Assembly: GCF_000278275.1 (NCBI RefSeq)
Contig: NZ_JH725147.1
Location: 1,743,063-1,807,062, forward strand
Origin: Bartonella tamiae Th239
GTDB lineage: Bacteria > Pseudomonadota > Alphaproteobacteria > Rhizobiales > Rhizobiaceae
Direction of reading: 5' to 3'
Length of the DNA stretch: 64,000 bases
Shown here: in pieces, positions 46,136-59,912 of the stretch
Numbering within the stretch: position 1 is the first letter of the stretch
Layout: the number at the start of each line of letters is the position of its first letter
Program-made: the position numbers and the translations under genes
Notes under the pieces: generated by a model
Seen by the model: only the letters and a program-made list of their open reading frames with translations
Told to the model about the DNA's origin: nothing
The model's database searches: none

Positions 46136-48736
46136 ATGAACGATATATCAAATACTATACCTTTTTTTGATGATGATGAAAACGCCACACAGCCTAACAA
46201 ATTAAAACATTTAGGCAATGATGGCGTAAAAGAAAGTCAATCAGATAATATGACTTGCCAAGATGATGCAGAACATATCGCTTCCCAAGAAAATAACGAG
46301 CAAAGCGAAAAACAGACTTCCCATGAACAAACTGCCTCCCTACATACTGGTGGCGGAATTGCAGCTCGTGCCATCGCTGCTAGACAGGGTGTACAAAAAA
46401 CAGCTGACTATTTAGAAAAGCTCAATCCTGAACAACGTCAAGCTGTTGAAACAACTGAAGGAGCCGTTTTGGTGCTTGCGGGTGCGGGAACTGGCAAAAC
46501 ACGCGTATTAACAACACGCATTGCGCATATTTTAAATCTTGGCCTTTGCACACCTAGCCAAATTTTAGCTGTTACATTTACCAATAAAGCCGCACGTGAA
46601 ATGAAACAGCGTATCGGCAGTTTGGTAGGCGGCGCGATTGAAGGAATGCCATGGCTTGGAACATTCCACTCCATTGGCGTTAAAATTTTACGCCGCCATG
46701 CTGAATTGGTGGGTTTAAAAAGCACTTTTACGATATTAGACACGGATGATGTCATTCGACTGATTAAGCAACTTATTCAAGCAGAAGGTCTTGATGATAA
46801 ACGTTGGCCACCGCGCAGTTTTGCACATATGATTGATGGTTGGAAAAACCGTGGTCTTTCACCTGAACATATTCCAGAGGGTGATGCGCGTTCCTTTGGC
46901 AATGGAAAAGGACGAGAACTGTACCACGCGTATCAAGATCGCTTAAAAACACTTAATGCGTGTGATTTTGGCGATCTTTTAATGCATCCCATTCATATAT
47001 TTCAACATAATCCCGATATATTAAGCGAATATCATAAAAAATTCCGTTATATTTTGGTTGATGAATATCAAGATACAAATACTGCTCAATATTTATGGCT
47101 ACGCCTTTTGGCACAAAGGCAAAAAGGACAAAAAGTTAATTTATGCTGTGTTGGCGATGACGATCAGTCCATTTATGGATGGCGCGGTGCAGAAGTCGAT
47201 AATATATTACGTTTTGAGAAAGATTTTCCCGGTGCAATTGTTATTCGTTTGGAGCGTAATTATCGTTCTACCGTGCATATATTAGGTGCGGCTTCTCATC
47301 TTATTGCACATAATGATGGACGTTTGGGCAAAACACTTTTTACAGATCAAAACATTGATGAAGCAACAAAAGTTCAGGTGCATGCAGCTTGGGATTCTGA
47401 AGAAGAAGCACGCGCTATTGGTGAAGAGATTGAGCAGGCACAACACCATGGTCATCCCTTAAATGGCATAGCAATATTAGTACGCGCTTCATTTCAAATG
47501 CGAGAATTTGAAGACCGTTTTGTCACATTAGGTCTTAACTATAGAGTAATTGGTGGTCCACGCTTTTATGAACGTATGGAAATACGCGATGCAATGGCTT
47601 ACTTTCGTGTGGTTACACAACCTGCTGACGATCTTGCTTTTGAACGCATTATCAACACACCAAAACGCGGTTTGGGTGAAGCAGCACTTCGACAAATCCA
47701 CGACGCAGCGCGTATGCGTAATATACCTTTGTTTACAGTAGCGATAGAAATGGTTGAAACAGATGAGTTAAAACCAAAACCACGCAGTGCTTTGCGTGAA
47801 GTGGTGGAAAATTTTCGCCGCTGGCAAGAAATGCTGGATAATACACCACATACTGAACTCGCTGAAATTATTCTTGATGATTCAGGATATACAGCCATGT
47901 GGCAAGCCGATCGTTCTGCAGAAGCACCAGGGCGGCTTGAGAATTTAAAAGAATTAATACGCTCTATGGAAGACTTTGAAAGCTTACGCAGCTTTCTTGA
48001 GCATGTTTCTCTCGTTATGGATGCAGACAAAAATGAAGATTTAGATGCTGTTAATATTATGACATTGCATTCCGCCAAAGGACTTGAATTTGACACCGTC
48101 TTTTTACCAGGCTGGGAAGAAGGATTGTTTCCACATCAACGCTCGCTTGATGAAGGCGGAAGATCAGGACTTGAAGAAGAACGCAGACTTGCTTATGTCG
48201 GTTTAACACGTGCAAAAAAAGATTTACATCTTTGGTTTGTCGCCAATCGTCGCATACATGGTTTATGGCAATCAACGGTTCCATCACGTTTTTTAGATGA
48301 ATTGCCTGAAACACATGTTGAAATTGCTGAGATTGAAACATCTTATGGCGGTTATGGACAATCACGTTTTGATCGTCATGAACCTTTTGAAAATAATTAT
48401 TCAACACCAGGTTGGCGACGTGCCAAAAAAAATACAAATGAAGCAACGCGCAATAATTGGGGGTCACGTTCAGGCGCCAATGTTGAACGTGTTGGATATG
48501 GCGAAGTTGATTCAGGTTTTGGAGCAGGAACTTCAGCGAAGATCAAAACAATTGATGGTGAATTGGTTGCGAAATCCGTTTCAGATAGTCCTTCTACTTT
48601 TGCTATTGGCGAGCGTGTTTTTCACTTAAAGTTTGGTAATGGTAATATCCGTTTTATTGATGGAAATAAATTAACAGTCGCTTTTGATAAGGCAGGAGAA
48701 AAACGCGTTCTCGATAATTTTGTGCAACGGGCATAA
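46136..48736 (+). CDS. uvrD: UvrD/PcrA-type superfamily I DNA helicase
   Basis: 866 aa from ATG 46136, with another start 10 codons upstream. After a variable acidic N-terminal region of about 90 residues come LNPEQRQAVETTEGAVLVLAGAGTGKTRVL (Q-motif and Walker A), FTNKAAREMKQRI (Ia), ILVDEYQDTNTAQYLWL (II, DEYQD), VGDDDQSIYGWRGA (III), RLERNYRS (IV), TLHSAKGLEFDTVFLPG (V) and EERRLAYVGLTRAK (VI). The C-terminal 70 residues form the Tudor-like domain (FAIGERVFHLKFGNG). It acts in nucleotide excision and mismatch repair. A hairpin terminator follows. Confidence 0.96.
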   Translation: MNDISNTIPFFDDDENATQPNKLKHLGNDGVKESQSDNMTCQDDAEHIASQENNEQSEKQTSHEQTASLHTGGGIAARAIAARQGVQKTADYLEKLNPEQRQAVETTEGAVLVLAGAGTGKTRVLTTRIAHILNLGLCTPSQILAVTFTNKAAREMKQRIGSLVGGAIEGMPWLGTFHSIGVKILRRHAELVGLKSTFTILDTDDVIRLIKQLIQAEGLDDKRWPPRSFAHMIDGWKNRGLSPEHIPEGDARSFGNGKGRELYHAYQDRLKTLNACDFGDLLMHPIHIFQHNPDILSEYHKKFRYILVDEYQDTNTAQYLWLRLLAQRQKGQKVNLCCVGDDDQSIYGWRGAEVDNILRFEKDFPGAIVIRLERNYRSTVHILGAASHLIAHNDGRLGKTLFTDQNIDEATKVQVHAAWDSEEEARAIGEEIEQAQHHGHPLNGIAILVRASFQMREFEDRFVTLGLNYRVIGGPRFYERMEIRDAMAYFRVVTQPADDLAFERIINTPKRGLGEAALRQIHDAARMRNIPLFTVAIEMVETDELKPKPRSALREVVENFRRWQEMLDNTPHTELAEIILDDSGYTAMWQADRSAEAPGRLENLKELIRSMEDFESLRSFLEHVSLVMDADKNEDLDAVNIMTLHSAKGLEFDTVFLPGWEEGLFPHQRSLDEGGRSGLEEERRLAYVGLTRAKKDLHLWFVANRRIHGLWQSTVPSRFLDELPETHVEIAEIETSYGGYGQSRFDRHEPFENNYSTPGWRRAKKNTNEATRNNWGSRSGANVERVGYGEVDSGFGAGTSAKIKTIDGELVAKSVSDSPSTFAIGERVFHLKFGNGNIRFIDGNKLTVAFDKAGEKRVLDNFVQRA

Positions 48737-48737
48737 A

Positions 48738-48762
48738 AAAGCGGCGATAGGCGCCGCTTTTA
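48738..48762. terminator. Bidirectional terminator between uvrD and poxB
   Basis: AAAGCGGCG (48738-48746) with CGCCGCTTT (48752-48760), A-run before and T-run after. It serves two convergent genes. Confidence 0.9.
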
Positions 48763-48784
48763 AAGTCAGATCAGTATACATTCA

Positions 48785-50500
48785 TTACTTCACAAAATTA
48801 TTGACGAGAAGGTCTTTCACATCTTTTACACGACCTTGCAATATGGCTTTTGTACCATAAAGTGCCATGCTAGAAACCTCATTAGCAGTAATTTTCGGTG
48901 GCATAACCAATTCATATCCATTGGTTTTAACGTCAAGCAGTGCAGCACCTTTATGTGACAAAAAAGCTTTTACCGAACTTTCAAGATCTTCTGGCTTATC
49001 AACTTTCCAGCCTTTAATACCCACAACTTCAGCAAGCTTGGAAAAATCTGGATTATGAAGATCCGTATAATGATCAACGAGACCTTCAACTTTTTGCTCT
49101 AATTCAACAAAATTAAGAGAAGAATTATTAAAAACAATAATCTTTAAATCAATTTTTTCTTGCACCACCGTCAAAAGCTCACCCAAAAGCATCGCTAACC
49201 CACCATCGCCTGAAAGTGAGATAACCTGACGATCATCGTAAGTTTTTTTCAGACCAATTGCTTGTGGCAATGCATTGGCCATAGTTCCATGGCTCAAACT
49301 TGCCAATGTCCTACGTTTGCCGTTTGTTTTAAAATGGCGCAACATCCAAACCATAGGCGAACCGCTATCAGCAACCGCCATGGCATCATCATCAGCATAT
49401 TGGCTCACAAGTGCAACAAGGTGTTGCGGATGAATGATTGATTTGGCATCTGCTGTTTCTTTTTCTTCTTTTTTCAATGCCTCCTCACGATTCTTAAGAC
49501 ATTTATCAAGGAAAGATGTGTCTGTTTTTTCTTCAACCACTTTTAATAACGCTTTCACGGTATCTTTTACATCGCCGATAACGCCTAAATCGACAGGATG
49601 ACGATGGCCAAGATGTGTTCCATCAATATCAACTTGTATCAGTGTGGCTTTATCAGGATAAAATTGGGTATAGGCAAAATCTGTTCCTAACAGCAATAAA
49701 GTATCGCATTCTTGAATCATATCAAAACCAGATTTTGAACCTAACATACCGTTCATCCCAACATTATAGGGATTATCATATTCAATAAAATCTTTAGAAC
49801 GTGTTGTGTGGCCAATCGGTGCTTTCAAACGCTTTGCCAGTTCAACCACTTCATCATGCGCGCCATTGACACCCACACCAACATAAATACCAACTTTCTT
49901 ACCTTTATGAAGAAGAGCAGCAATATCGTTTAATTCTTTATCAGAAGGACGAATAACTGGATGTGCACGATGAACACTATAATTGGTCACATGACGAATG
50001 CTTTGCGCAGATATATCTGATGGCAAAATAATGACTGCAACGCCCTGCTTGCTTATTGCCGCTTGACACGCTGCTGTAACAAGACGTTGCGCATCTTCAG
50101 GATTAAAAAGCTGTTCACAAAAAACGGAACAATGAGAATATATCGCTTTAAAATCTACTTCTTGCGGAAAATTTGTTCCAAGGTTCGTCGTATCGATTTG
50201 ACTGGCGATTAATACGACAGGAGCGCGATTTCGATTGGATTCAAAAATACCATTAATAAGGTGCAAACTACCAGGACCACATGACCCAGCACATGCCGTT
50301 AATTCACCACTAACATAGGCTTCAGCACCAGCTGCAAAAGCACCTGCTTCTTCATGGCGCATATGCACCCATTCAATTTTTGATCGGAAAATTGCATCTG
50401 TGACGTGATTAAGTGTATCCCCCACAATGCCGTAGCAATGTTTGACACCAGCATTTTCCAAGGTTTCAACAACAATATCGGCAACGCGTTTGGCAGACAT
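48785..50500 (-). CDS. poxB: Pyruvate dehydrogenase (quinone) / pyruvate oxidase, ThDP enzyme
   Basis: A 571-aa enzyme, the same length as E. coli PoxB, that oxidises pyruvate to acetate and CO2 and passes electrons to ubiquinone through FAD. The N-terminal Pyr domain has the catalytic Glu in HMRHEEAGAFAAGAEAYVSG near residues 46-65. The middle FAD domain follows, and the PP domain has the ThDP signature SLSGDGGLAMLLGEL...IVFNNSSLNF. The C-terminal helix region (ILQGRVKDVKDLLVNNF) may bind the membrane. The gene is followed by the terminator shared with uvrD. Confidence 0.93.
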   Translation of the reverse strand: MSAKRVADIVVETLENAGVKHCYGIVGDTLNHVTDAIFRSKIEWVHMRHEEAGAFAAGAEAYVSGELTACAGSCGPGSLHLINGIFESNRNRAPVVLIASQIDTTNLGTNFPQEVDFKAIYSHCSVFCEQLFNPEDAQRLVTAACQAAISKQGVAVIILPSDISAQSIRHVTNYSVHRAHPVIRPSDKELNDIAALLHKGKKVGIYVGVGVNGAHDEVVELAKRLKAPIGHTTRSKDFIEYDNPYNVGMNGMLGSKSGFDMIQECDTLLLLGTDFAYTQFYPDKATLIQVDIDGTHLGHRHPVDLGVIGDVKDTVKALLKVVEEKTDTSFLDKCLKNREEALKKEEKETADAKSIIHPQHLVALVSQYADDDAMAVADSGSPMVWMLRHFKTNGKRRTLASLSHGTMANALPQAIGLKKTYDDRQVISLSGDGGLAMLLGELLTVVQEKIDLKIIVFNNSSLNFVELEQKVEGLVDHYTDLHNPDFSKLAEVVGIKGWKVDKPEDLESSVKAFLSHKGAALLDVKTNGYELVMPPKITANEVSSMALYGTKAILQGRVKDVKDLLVNNFVK

Positions 50501-51093
50501 TTCAAAAATCCTTTCTAAAATTATCTCATTACTTTAATATGAACACTTAAATTAAAAATCCCAACCATTATCATTTTTGATCACGCGATTTTGACTATTC
50601 ATTCTTTTTCATTTCTGGATAAAATTCTTAGATGCCAGATGGTATCTGTGTATTAAAACATTATAAAGACTATGAAACATTTCATATGGCGGTATAATAG
50701 TGATTATTTCGCACAAGCAATCATATTTTCTTTGATCTACAAACAGTATACTGATCAATTGTATAATGCTGATTTATCATTCCAAACACTTTTACTGATG
50801 ATAAATGTTCTATTATTTAATGTCACTTCAATGAAAAAAGACATTTTTTAAGACTTTGCAACACTCATCTTTTGCGACAAAAACAACATCGATGAAATAA
50901 GTTGGTTATAAATTATTCATTCAATATCGTTTTATCATTTATTTTAAACACCAATTTCAAACGAAAGACTGCGACCTTTTAACCGCCATACAGACCATTG
51001 CCGTACGCTTTATAGACAATTATGATAAGATAAAATAAAACTGATCGGTATCGCTGATTAATCATTATATGCGTCTTATAAGGATAGGAATGA
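50501..51093. other. Divergent promoter region of poxB and senC, no gene seen
   Basis: About 590 bp of AT-rich DNA between divergent genes. It must hold both promoters. I see no RNA gene and no strong hairpin. Confidence 0.5.
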
Positions 51094-51675
51094 ATGAAAA
51101 ATTTTGTGCGTTTTGTTATCATTATAGTTGTTTTTATTGCTGCGGTTTTTGCTTATGATCATTTCACGAACCCGCCCTTAGGCGATGATTTTAGTTTAAC
51201 AGACTCAAATGGTAACACAGTCACGCAAGATGATATTCGTGCCAAACCAAGTGCGATATTTTTTGGATACACTATGTGTCCTGATATATGCCCCACAACA
51301 TTGGTTGATCTTGACCATTGGTTGACAGAGCTTGGGCCTGATGCGGATAAATTAGGAATCTGGTTTGTAACTATTGATCCTGAGCGCGATACACCTGAAG
51401 TATTGCATGGTTATTTAGAAAATTTCACCGATAAAATCATAGGTATTAGCGGTGATCCTAAAAAGGTACATGCCCTTGTCTCCTCCTTTAATATCGCAGC
51501 CGAAAAAGTACCGGGTGAAGATGGTGACTACACCTATGACCATACAGCTGCAATAATATTGATGAAAAAGGGTGGAAAACTTTCAGGGATCATTCCTTAT
51601 AATGTTGAAGAAAGCGACAATGCGCTAAAAGATGATATTGCTATTGAACGCTTAAAAAAATTAACAACGCAATAA
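51094..51675 (+). CDS. SCO1/SenC copper chaperone
   Basis: A 193-aa membrane-anchored protein. One N-terminal helix (residues 5-22, VRFVIIIVVFIAAVFAY) holds a thioredoxin-fold domain in the periplasm. The copper ligands are Cys and Cys in FGYTMCPDICPTTLVDL near residues 63-79 and a His in YDHTAAIILM near residue 149. It helps load CuA of cytochrome c oxidase. The gene is separated by 28 bp from prmA. Confidence 0.93.
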   Translation: MKNFVRFVIIIVVFIAAVFAYDHFTNPPLGDDFSLTDSNGNTVTQDDIRAKPSAIFFGYTMCPDICPTTLVDLDHWLTELGPDADKLGIWFVTIDPERDTPEVLHGYLENFTDKIIGISGDPKKVHALVSSFNIAAEKVPGEDGDYTYDHTAAIILMKKGGKLSGIIPYNVEESDNALKDDIAIERLKKLTTQ

Positions 51676-51703
51676 GAAATATGACACAATAAGGATTTAA
51701 AGT

Positions 51704-52570
51704 TTGGGACAACTCCGTTTATATCATCGGGCACCAAAAATTGAGGCTGAGCACGCTTATCAAGCAATGGAAATTGCTTTTGAAAATGACGGGCTTCCCC
51801 TTGCTATCACTGTAATTGACGAACATGAAGCACTTTATGAAGTTTCGCTCTATCTTGATGCTGAGATAAAAGAAACGGTTCTTGATCAATTATCAAAACT
51901 TCTCAACATTTCAATCGATAAAATTGAAGTAGAAGAGATTCCTGACATTGATTGGGTAAGCCACAGCTTAGAAGGATTGCAGCCCGTTCGTGCTGGCGTT
52001 TTTTTCGTTCATGGTAGCCATGATCGTGATAAAATAACACCCGATGATCTGGCTATTGAAATTGAGGCGGGACAAGCCTTTGGCACAGGACATCATGGAA
52101 CAACAGCTGGTTGCCTTGAAATGATCACGAAGGTCATGAAGACTGAAAATCCTCAAAATGCACTTGATCTTGGAACAGGAAGTGGTGTTCTTGCCATTGC
52201 TATTGCGTTGCTAAAACCAATTTCAATACTCGCAACAGACAATGATGCTATTGCCATTCAGGTGGCGGAAGACAATTTTAAATTAAATGGAGTTGATAAG
52301 GCGATTACCGCCATAACTGCAGCTGGCTTTTCCCATGAAAAAATTGTTGCACATGCCCCCTTTGATTTGATAGTTGCCAATATTTTAGCCAATCCGTTAA
52401 TTGAGTTGGCATCTGATTTAATGGCGGCGCATAAAAAGGGTGGCTCTATCATTTTATCTGGTATTCTTGAAGAACAACATGATCGTGTTTTGCAAGCCTA
52501 TCTTGATCAAGGCGCACGACATAAAGAAACACTTCATCGTGAAGGTTGGGTTACTATTCATCTTGTCTAA
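51704..52570 (+). CDS. prmA: Ribosomal protein L11 methyltransferase
   Basis: A 288-aa enzyme with a TTG start behind AAGGAT, chosen because no in-frame ATG precedes it before a stop. The N-terminal substrate domain ([21 protein letters not shown]) is followed by [19 protein letters not shown], then the S-adenosylmethionine motif [14 protein letters not shown] near residue 150 and [16 protein letters not shown] (motif IV, NxxP/L). It trimethylates L11 of the ribosome. Confidence 0.94.
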   Translation: MGQLRLYHRAPKIEAEHAYQAMEIAFENDGLPLAITVIDEHEALYEVSLYLDAEIKETVLDQLSKLLNISIDKIEVEEIPDIDWVSHSLEGLQPVRAGVFFVHGSHDRDKITPDDLAIEIEAGQAFGTGHHGTTAGCLEMITKVMKTENPQNALDLGTGSGVLAIAIALLKPISILATDNDAIAIQVAEDNFKLNGVDKAITAITAAGFSHEKIVAHAPFDLIVANILANPLIELASDLMAAHKKGGSIILSGILEEQHDRVLQAYLDQGARHKETLHREGWVTIHLV

Positions 52571-52591
52571 CACTTAAATAAGGTCGTCTTC

Positions 52592-54418
52592 ATGTTTCAG
52601 TCTTTTGATATGACAACAAATCCTGCCAATGCGAAAGAACGCGTTGAACGTCTGCGTTATGAAATGGAAAAACAAAATTTGGATGGTTTCCTTGTACCTC
52701 GCGCTGATGAACATCAAGGCGAATATGTACCACCGCATGCTCAAAGATTAGCATGGCTTACAGGTTTTACAGGTTCTGCAGGTATCGCTCTTATTTTAAA
52801 AAAAAGCGCAATTTTATTCGTTGATGGTCGTTACACCTTACAAGTTAAACAACAAACAGATCCATCCATATTCGATTATTGCGATCTTATTGCCACTCCT
52901 CCCGCAACATGGCTGACACAAAATGCAGCAGGCTTAAATATTGGATTTGACCCTTGGTTACATACAATAAACGATGTAAAAAATTTAAAGAAAAGTCTTG
53001 AGAACCAAACAGACACCCATCTTATAGCGGTGCAAAAAAATCTTGTTGATCTTGTATGGGATGATCAGCCAGAGCCACCTTTATCACCTGTTCGCTTGCA
53101 ACCTTTGGCTTTTGCAGGCGTATCTACAGATGAAAAATTACCTCTTATTCAAACTGACATTGCCAAGCATCATTGTGATTTAGCTTTATTAAGTGATCCT
53201 TCTTCCATTGCTTGGATATTTAACATTCGTGGCAATGATGTTTCCAATACACCATTTGCATTATCCTTTGCTCTTATGCCAGCGCATGGGCGTCCCATGC
53301 TTTTTATTGATTCACGCAAATTAGGCAATGAACAACGCGATTATTTAAAAAATTATAGCGATATTTATTCGCCAGATCAGCTTATTTTACACATACAAAA
53401 ACAAGCGAAAGAGCATAAATGTTTCGCACTTGATCCAACGCTGGTCGGACAAAAATTTGCTGGTGAAATAACAGAATATGGTGGTAAAATTAAATATGTC
53501 AGTGACCCTGCTAAATTACCACGTGCTATTAAAAATAAAAGCGAACTTGATGGATCTCGCAATGCACATGCGCGTGATGGCATCGCATTATGCCGTTTTT
53601 TTGCTTGGTTAAGCCGTCAACCTTTTGGCAGTGTAAGCGAAATTTCAGCGGCAAAAAAACTTGAAGAAATACGTTTTCAAACCGCCTTAGAACAGGGATC
53701 AAAACTTGAAGACCTTTCTTTTGATACAATCTCAGGAACAGGTCCAGATGGCGCGATCATTCATTATCGTGTGACCACACCTACCAATCGCATATTAAAT
53801 GAGGGGGATCTTTATCTCGTTGATTCTGGCGCGCAATATCGTGATGGAACAACTGACGTCACCAGAACTGTGGCTATTGGTCAGGTAGGTGATGAAGAAA
53901 AACGTTGTTTTACCCTTGTTTTAAAAGGAATGATTGGCATTTCAACCGCCCATTTCCCACAATCAACAAGAGGACAAGACATTGATGCACTTGCACGTAT
54001 CAACCTTTGGAAAGCAGGCTTAGATTTTGCTCATGGAACAGGTCATGGTGTGGGTGCATATCTTGCAGTCCATGAAGGACCGCAAAATCTATCAAAACGT
54101 GGTGTTCAAGAATTATTTGCAGGCATGATTGTTTCTAATGAGCCGGGATATTATCGTGAGGGCGCATTTGGTATTCGTATTGAAAATCTTCTTGCGATAA
54201 AGCCAGCTGAGCAGATTACAGGTGGCGATTATCCAATGTTATCTTTTGAAACCCTCACCTATTGTCCTATAGATCGCGATCTTATCAATGTGAATATGTT
54301 AACCGAAGAAGAACGTCAATGGATCAACGCCTATCATAAAGAGGTTTTTGACCGCCATTCAACCTATCTTAATGATGAAGATAAAGCATGGCTTAAAAAT
54401 GTTACCCAATCTATTTGA
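52592..54418 (+). CDS. pepP: Xaa-Pro aminopeptidase (M24B)
   Basis: A 608-aa protein, the long three-domain form of aminopeptidase P. Two creatinase-like N-terminal domains (first: GFLVPRADEHQGEYVPPHAQRLAWLTGFTGSAG) precede the pita-bread catalytic domain. The metal ligands are Asp in YLVDSGAQYRDGTTDVTRT, His in FAHGTGHGVGAYLAVHEGP, and Glu residues in SNEPGYY and FGIRIENL. It removes N-terminal residues before proline using two Mn2+ or Zn2+ ions. It lies 21 bp after prmA. Confidence 0.95.
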   Translation: MFQSFDMTTNPANAKERVERLRYEMEKQNLDGFLVPRADEHQGEYVPPHAQRLAWLTGFTGSAGIALILKKSAILFVDGRYTLQVKQQTDPSIFDYCDLIATPPATWLTQNAAGLNIGFDPWLHTINDVKNLKKSLENQTDTHLIAVQKNLVDLVWDDQPEPPLSPVRLQPLAFAGVSTDEKLPLIQTDIAKHHCDLALLSDPSSIAWIFNIRGNDVSNTPFALSFALMPAHGRPMLFIDSRKLGNEQRDYLKNYSDIYSPDQLILHIQKQAKEHKCFALDPTLVGQKFAGEITEYGGKIKYVSDPAKLPRAIKNKSELDGSRNAHARDGIALCRFFAWLSRQPFGSVSEISAAKKLEEIRFQTALEQGSKLEDLSFDTISGTGPDGAIIHYRVTTPTNRILNEGDLYLVDSGAQYRDGTTDVTRTVAIGQVGDEEKRCFTLVLKGMIGISTAHFPQSTRGQDIDALARINLWKAGLDFAHGTGHGVGAYLAVHEGPQNLSKRGVQELFAGMIVSNEPGYYREGAFGIRIENLLAIKPAEQITGGDYPMLSFETLTYCPIDRDLINVNMLTEEERQWINAYHKEVFDRHSTYLNDEDKAWLKNVTQSI

Positions 54419-54910
54419 TGTCAAAATATCATCATGAAGAGTGTTTTTAAAACTATGCAATGGCATCATAATTATTTCACTTATGGATAAAAACATTCTC
54501 AGATCAGGACATTGGCAACTTCGTGACCAAATAATTATCATCCATAAATAGTATTTCTCAATGACGAAAATATGCGTCAGACACTAACAAACTTTAAACG
54601 AGAAGTGAGAGGATTAACTTTTTTTTCAAAAAATGGTTATTTATAACTATAAATTACAATTTATTATTTTTAATAAGGCAATATATTATTTAATAAAGAC
54701 ATAACAATTAATCATCATAAAAATACAAAATTTGCAGTCATATTTTGCGAACTCATCACTTATTGACGACATTCTTTGAGCTAATGATTGAAAATATTTA
54801 CGACAAAATTTCAAGGTAATGATGGAACGAATGCACATCCGTGATTACGAAAAAAGTTGATATAGCACTCACCCATCAATTGTCTTAAAGTTATTCATTT
54901 AAAACATCTG
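54419..54910. other. Intergenic AT-rich gap, nothing recognised
   Basis: About 490 bp between convergent genes, with many short repeats of A and T. I found no strong terminator hairpin, ORF or RNA gene. Confidence 0.5.
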
Positions 54911-58010
<3,100 letters not shown>

Positions 58011-58238
58011 TCAATCACACGATTACAAACATGGCGCGTTGCATAAAAAGGTACAATAAGCTTGCTAAGAACATTTGTGTATAAACAACTCATATAAATC
58101 TCATTTTACAATAGTGTTCCAAAATTATAGAACATAAGCAGTTCATTTAAAAAGCACCATTATAGACTTATAGTTTATCAGCTACAAAACTATCGCTTAA
58201 ATTATGTCTCTTTTTCAATACAAGCTAAAATTTTAAAA

Positions 58239-59906
58239 TTAGTGACGTGCCAATAATTTTTGAGCAGCAGCACGTGCTTCCTGCGTAACATGTTCTCCTG
58301 CCAGCATACGAGCGATCTCTTCTTCCCGTTCACTCCATTGCATTTCATGCACTTGTGTAAAAAGACGCTCATCTGCCTGTTCGGCTTTCTTAGAAATGAG
58401 AAAGTGGTTGTCTGCTTTCGCTGCCACTTGCGGTGCATGCGTAACTGATAAAACTTGAATGTTTTTTGCCAATCTTGATAATCTTTGCCCAATAGCATCA
58501 GCAACTGAACCACCAACTCCTGTATCAATTTCATCAAAAATTAATGTTGGCGCTGAACCGCGATCAGCTAAAGCGACCTTTAATGCCAGTAAAAAACGCG
58601 ACAATTCACCACCAGAAGCAACTTTCAATATTGGACCTGCATGCGTTCCTGGATTGGTTCTAACCCAATACTCTACTTTATCGATACCATAAATATGACG
58701 ATTAAGAGGATCCGTTTCAATTCGAACCATAAAATCAGCGCGCTCAAGTTTAAGTGCAGGTAACTCTGCCATTACATTTTCTGCCAGTTCTTTTCCAACA
58801 GTATGGCGGCTCTGCGATAAATCTATTGCAGCTTCATCATATTCTTTACTTGCCACTTTTACATCATTTTCAAGTTGAGTAAGTGCTGTTTGCCCCTGTT
58901 CAAGAGCATTTAATTCATTTCTCATTTTTTCGCGAAGTGTACTCAAATCATCAACCATGACATGATGTTTGCGTGCACTTGCACGAAGTGCAAAAAGACG
59001 TTCTTCTACCCTTTCAAGTTCATGAGGATCAAAATCTAAAGAACGCACAGCATCTTGGATGTGGTCTTGTGCCTGAGCGAGAGCTTCCAAAGCATTATCC
59101 ATTGATTGAACAATAGGCGCAATATGTTCTTCCGCTTCTTGCACCTTACGCTCAAGACGACGCACCAAATTTGATATTAAGAAAACGGGGGAATCTGCAC
59201 CACTTAATATCTCTTCAGCCTCGTGAATGTCACCAGCAATCTTTTCAGATTTCATCATTTCACTACGACGTATCGCCAATTGTTCTTCTTCACCCAATTG
59301 AGGATTAAGCGTATCTAATTCTTCAATCGCAGTCAGCAAATAATCCGCTTCTTTTGCTCTTTCTTCAATTTTTGTGCGCTGTGATGTCAGCTCCGTTTCT
59401 AAAGTTTTAAGCCGTTTAAAACAATTTTGAACGGTTTCAACCTTTTGTTCTAAACCACCAAAAGCATCAAGCAAATTTCTATGGGTATCAATATCCACCA
59501 ATGCCCGATCATCATGTTGACCATGAATTTCAACCAATTTTGAACCAAGCATACGCATAAGCGCGACACTGGCTGCTTGATCATTAATAAAAACACGACT
59601 ACGTCCGTCTTTTGCCTGAATACGACGAAAAATAATATCACCTTCATCATGCAAGCCATGTTCACGCATTATAGCGCGAATAGGATGATTTATAGAAAGA
59701 TCAAAAACCGCGCGCACTTCACCATTTTCTGCACCATTGCGCACAAGCGAGGCATCACCTCTGCCCCCAAGAGCGAGAGAAAGAGAATCAAGTAAAATTG
59801 ATTTTCCTGCACCCGTTTCACCCGTCAAAACCGACAGACCCGTTTCAAAGCTGATATCGAGCCTTTCGATCAGAACAATGTCGCGGATCGAAAGCTGTAT
59901 AAGCAT
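58239..59906 (-). CDS. recN: DNA repair protein RecN (SMC-like ATPase)
   Basis: A 555-aa coiled-coil ATPase of double-strand break repair. Walker A is GETGAGKS at residues 29-36, with the SMC-like head LTGETGAGKSILLDSLSLALGGRGDASLVR. Two helical arms follow with a central break. The C-terminal head has the signature ASGGELSRFLLALKV and Walker B PTLIFDEIDTGVGG, then VLSVTHAPQVAAKADNHFLISK. It is followed by about 240 bp before ligA. It starts 6 bp after bamD on the same strand. Confidence 0.96.
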   Translation of the reverse strand: MLIQLSIRDIVLIERLDISFETGLSVLTGETGAGKSILLDSLSLALGGRGDASLVRNGAENGEVRAVFDLSINHPIRAIMREHGLHDEGDIIFRRIQAKDGRSRVFINDQAASVALMRMLGSKLVEIHGQHDDRALVDIDTHRNLLDAFGGLEQKVETVQNCFKRLKTLETELTSQRTKIEERAKEADYLLTAIEELDTLNPQLGEEEQLAIRRSEMMKSEKIAGDIHEAEEILSGADSPVFLISNLVRRLERKVQEAEEHIAPIVQSMDNALEALAQAQDHIQDAVRSLDFDPHELERVEERLFALRASARKHHVMVDDLSTLREKMRNELNALEQGQTALTQLENDVKVASKEYDEAAIDLSQSRHTVGKELAENVMAELPALKLERADFMVRIETDPLNRHIYGIDKVEYWVRTNPGTHAGPILKVASGGELSRFLLALKVALADRGSAPTLIFDEIDTGVGGSVADAIGQRLSRLAKNIQVLSVTHAPQVAAKADNHFLISKKAEQADERLFTQVHEMQWSEREEEIARMLAGEHVTQEARAAAQKLLARH

Positions 59907-59912
59907 GATACC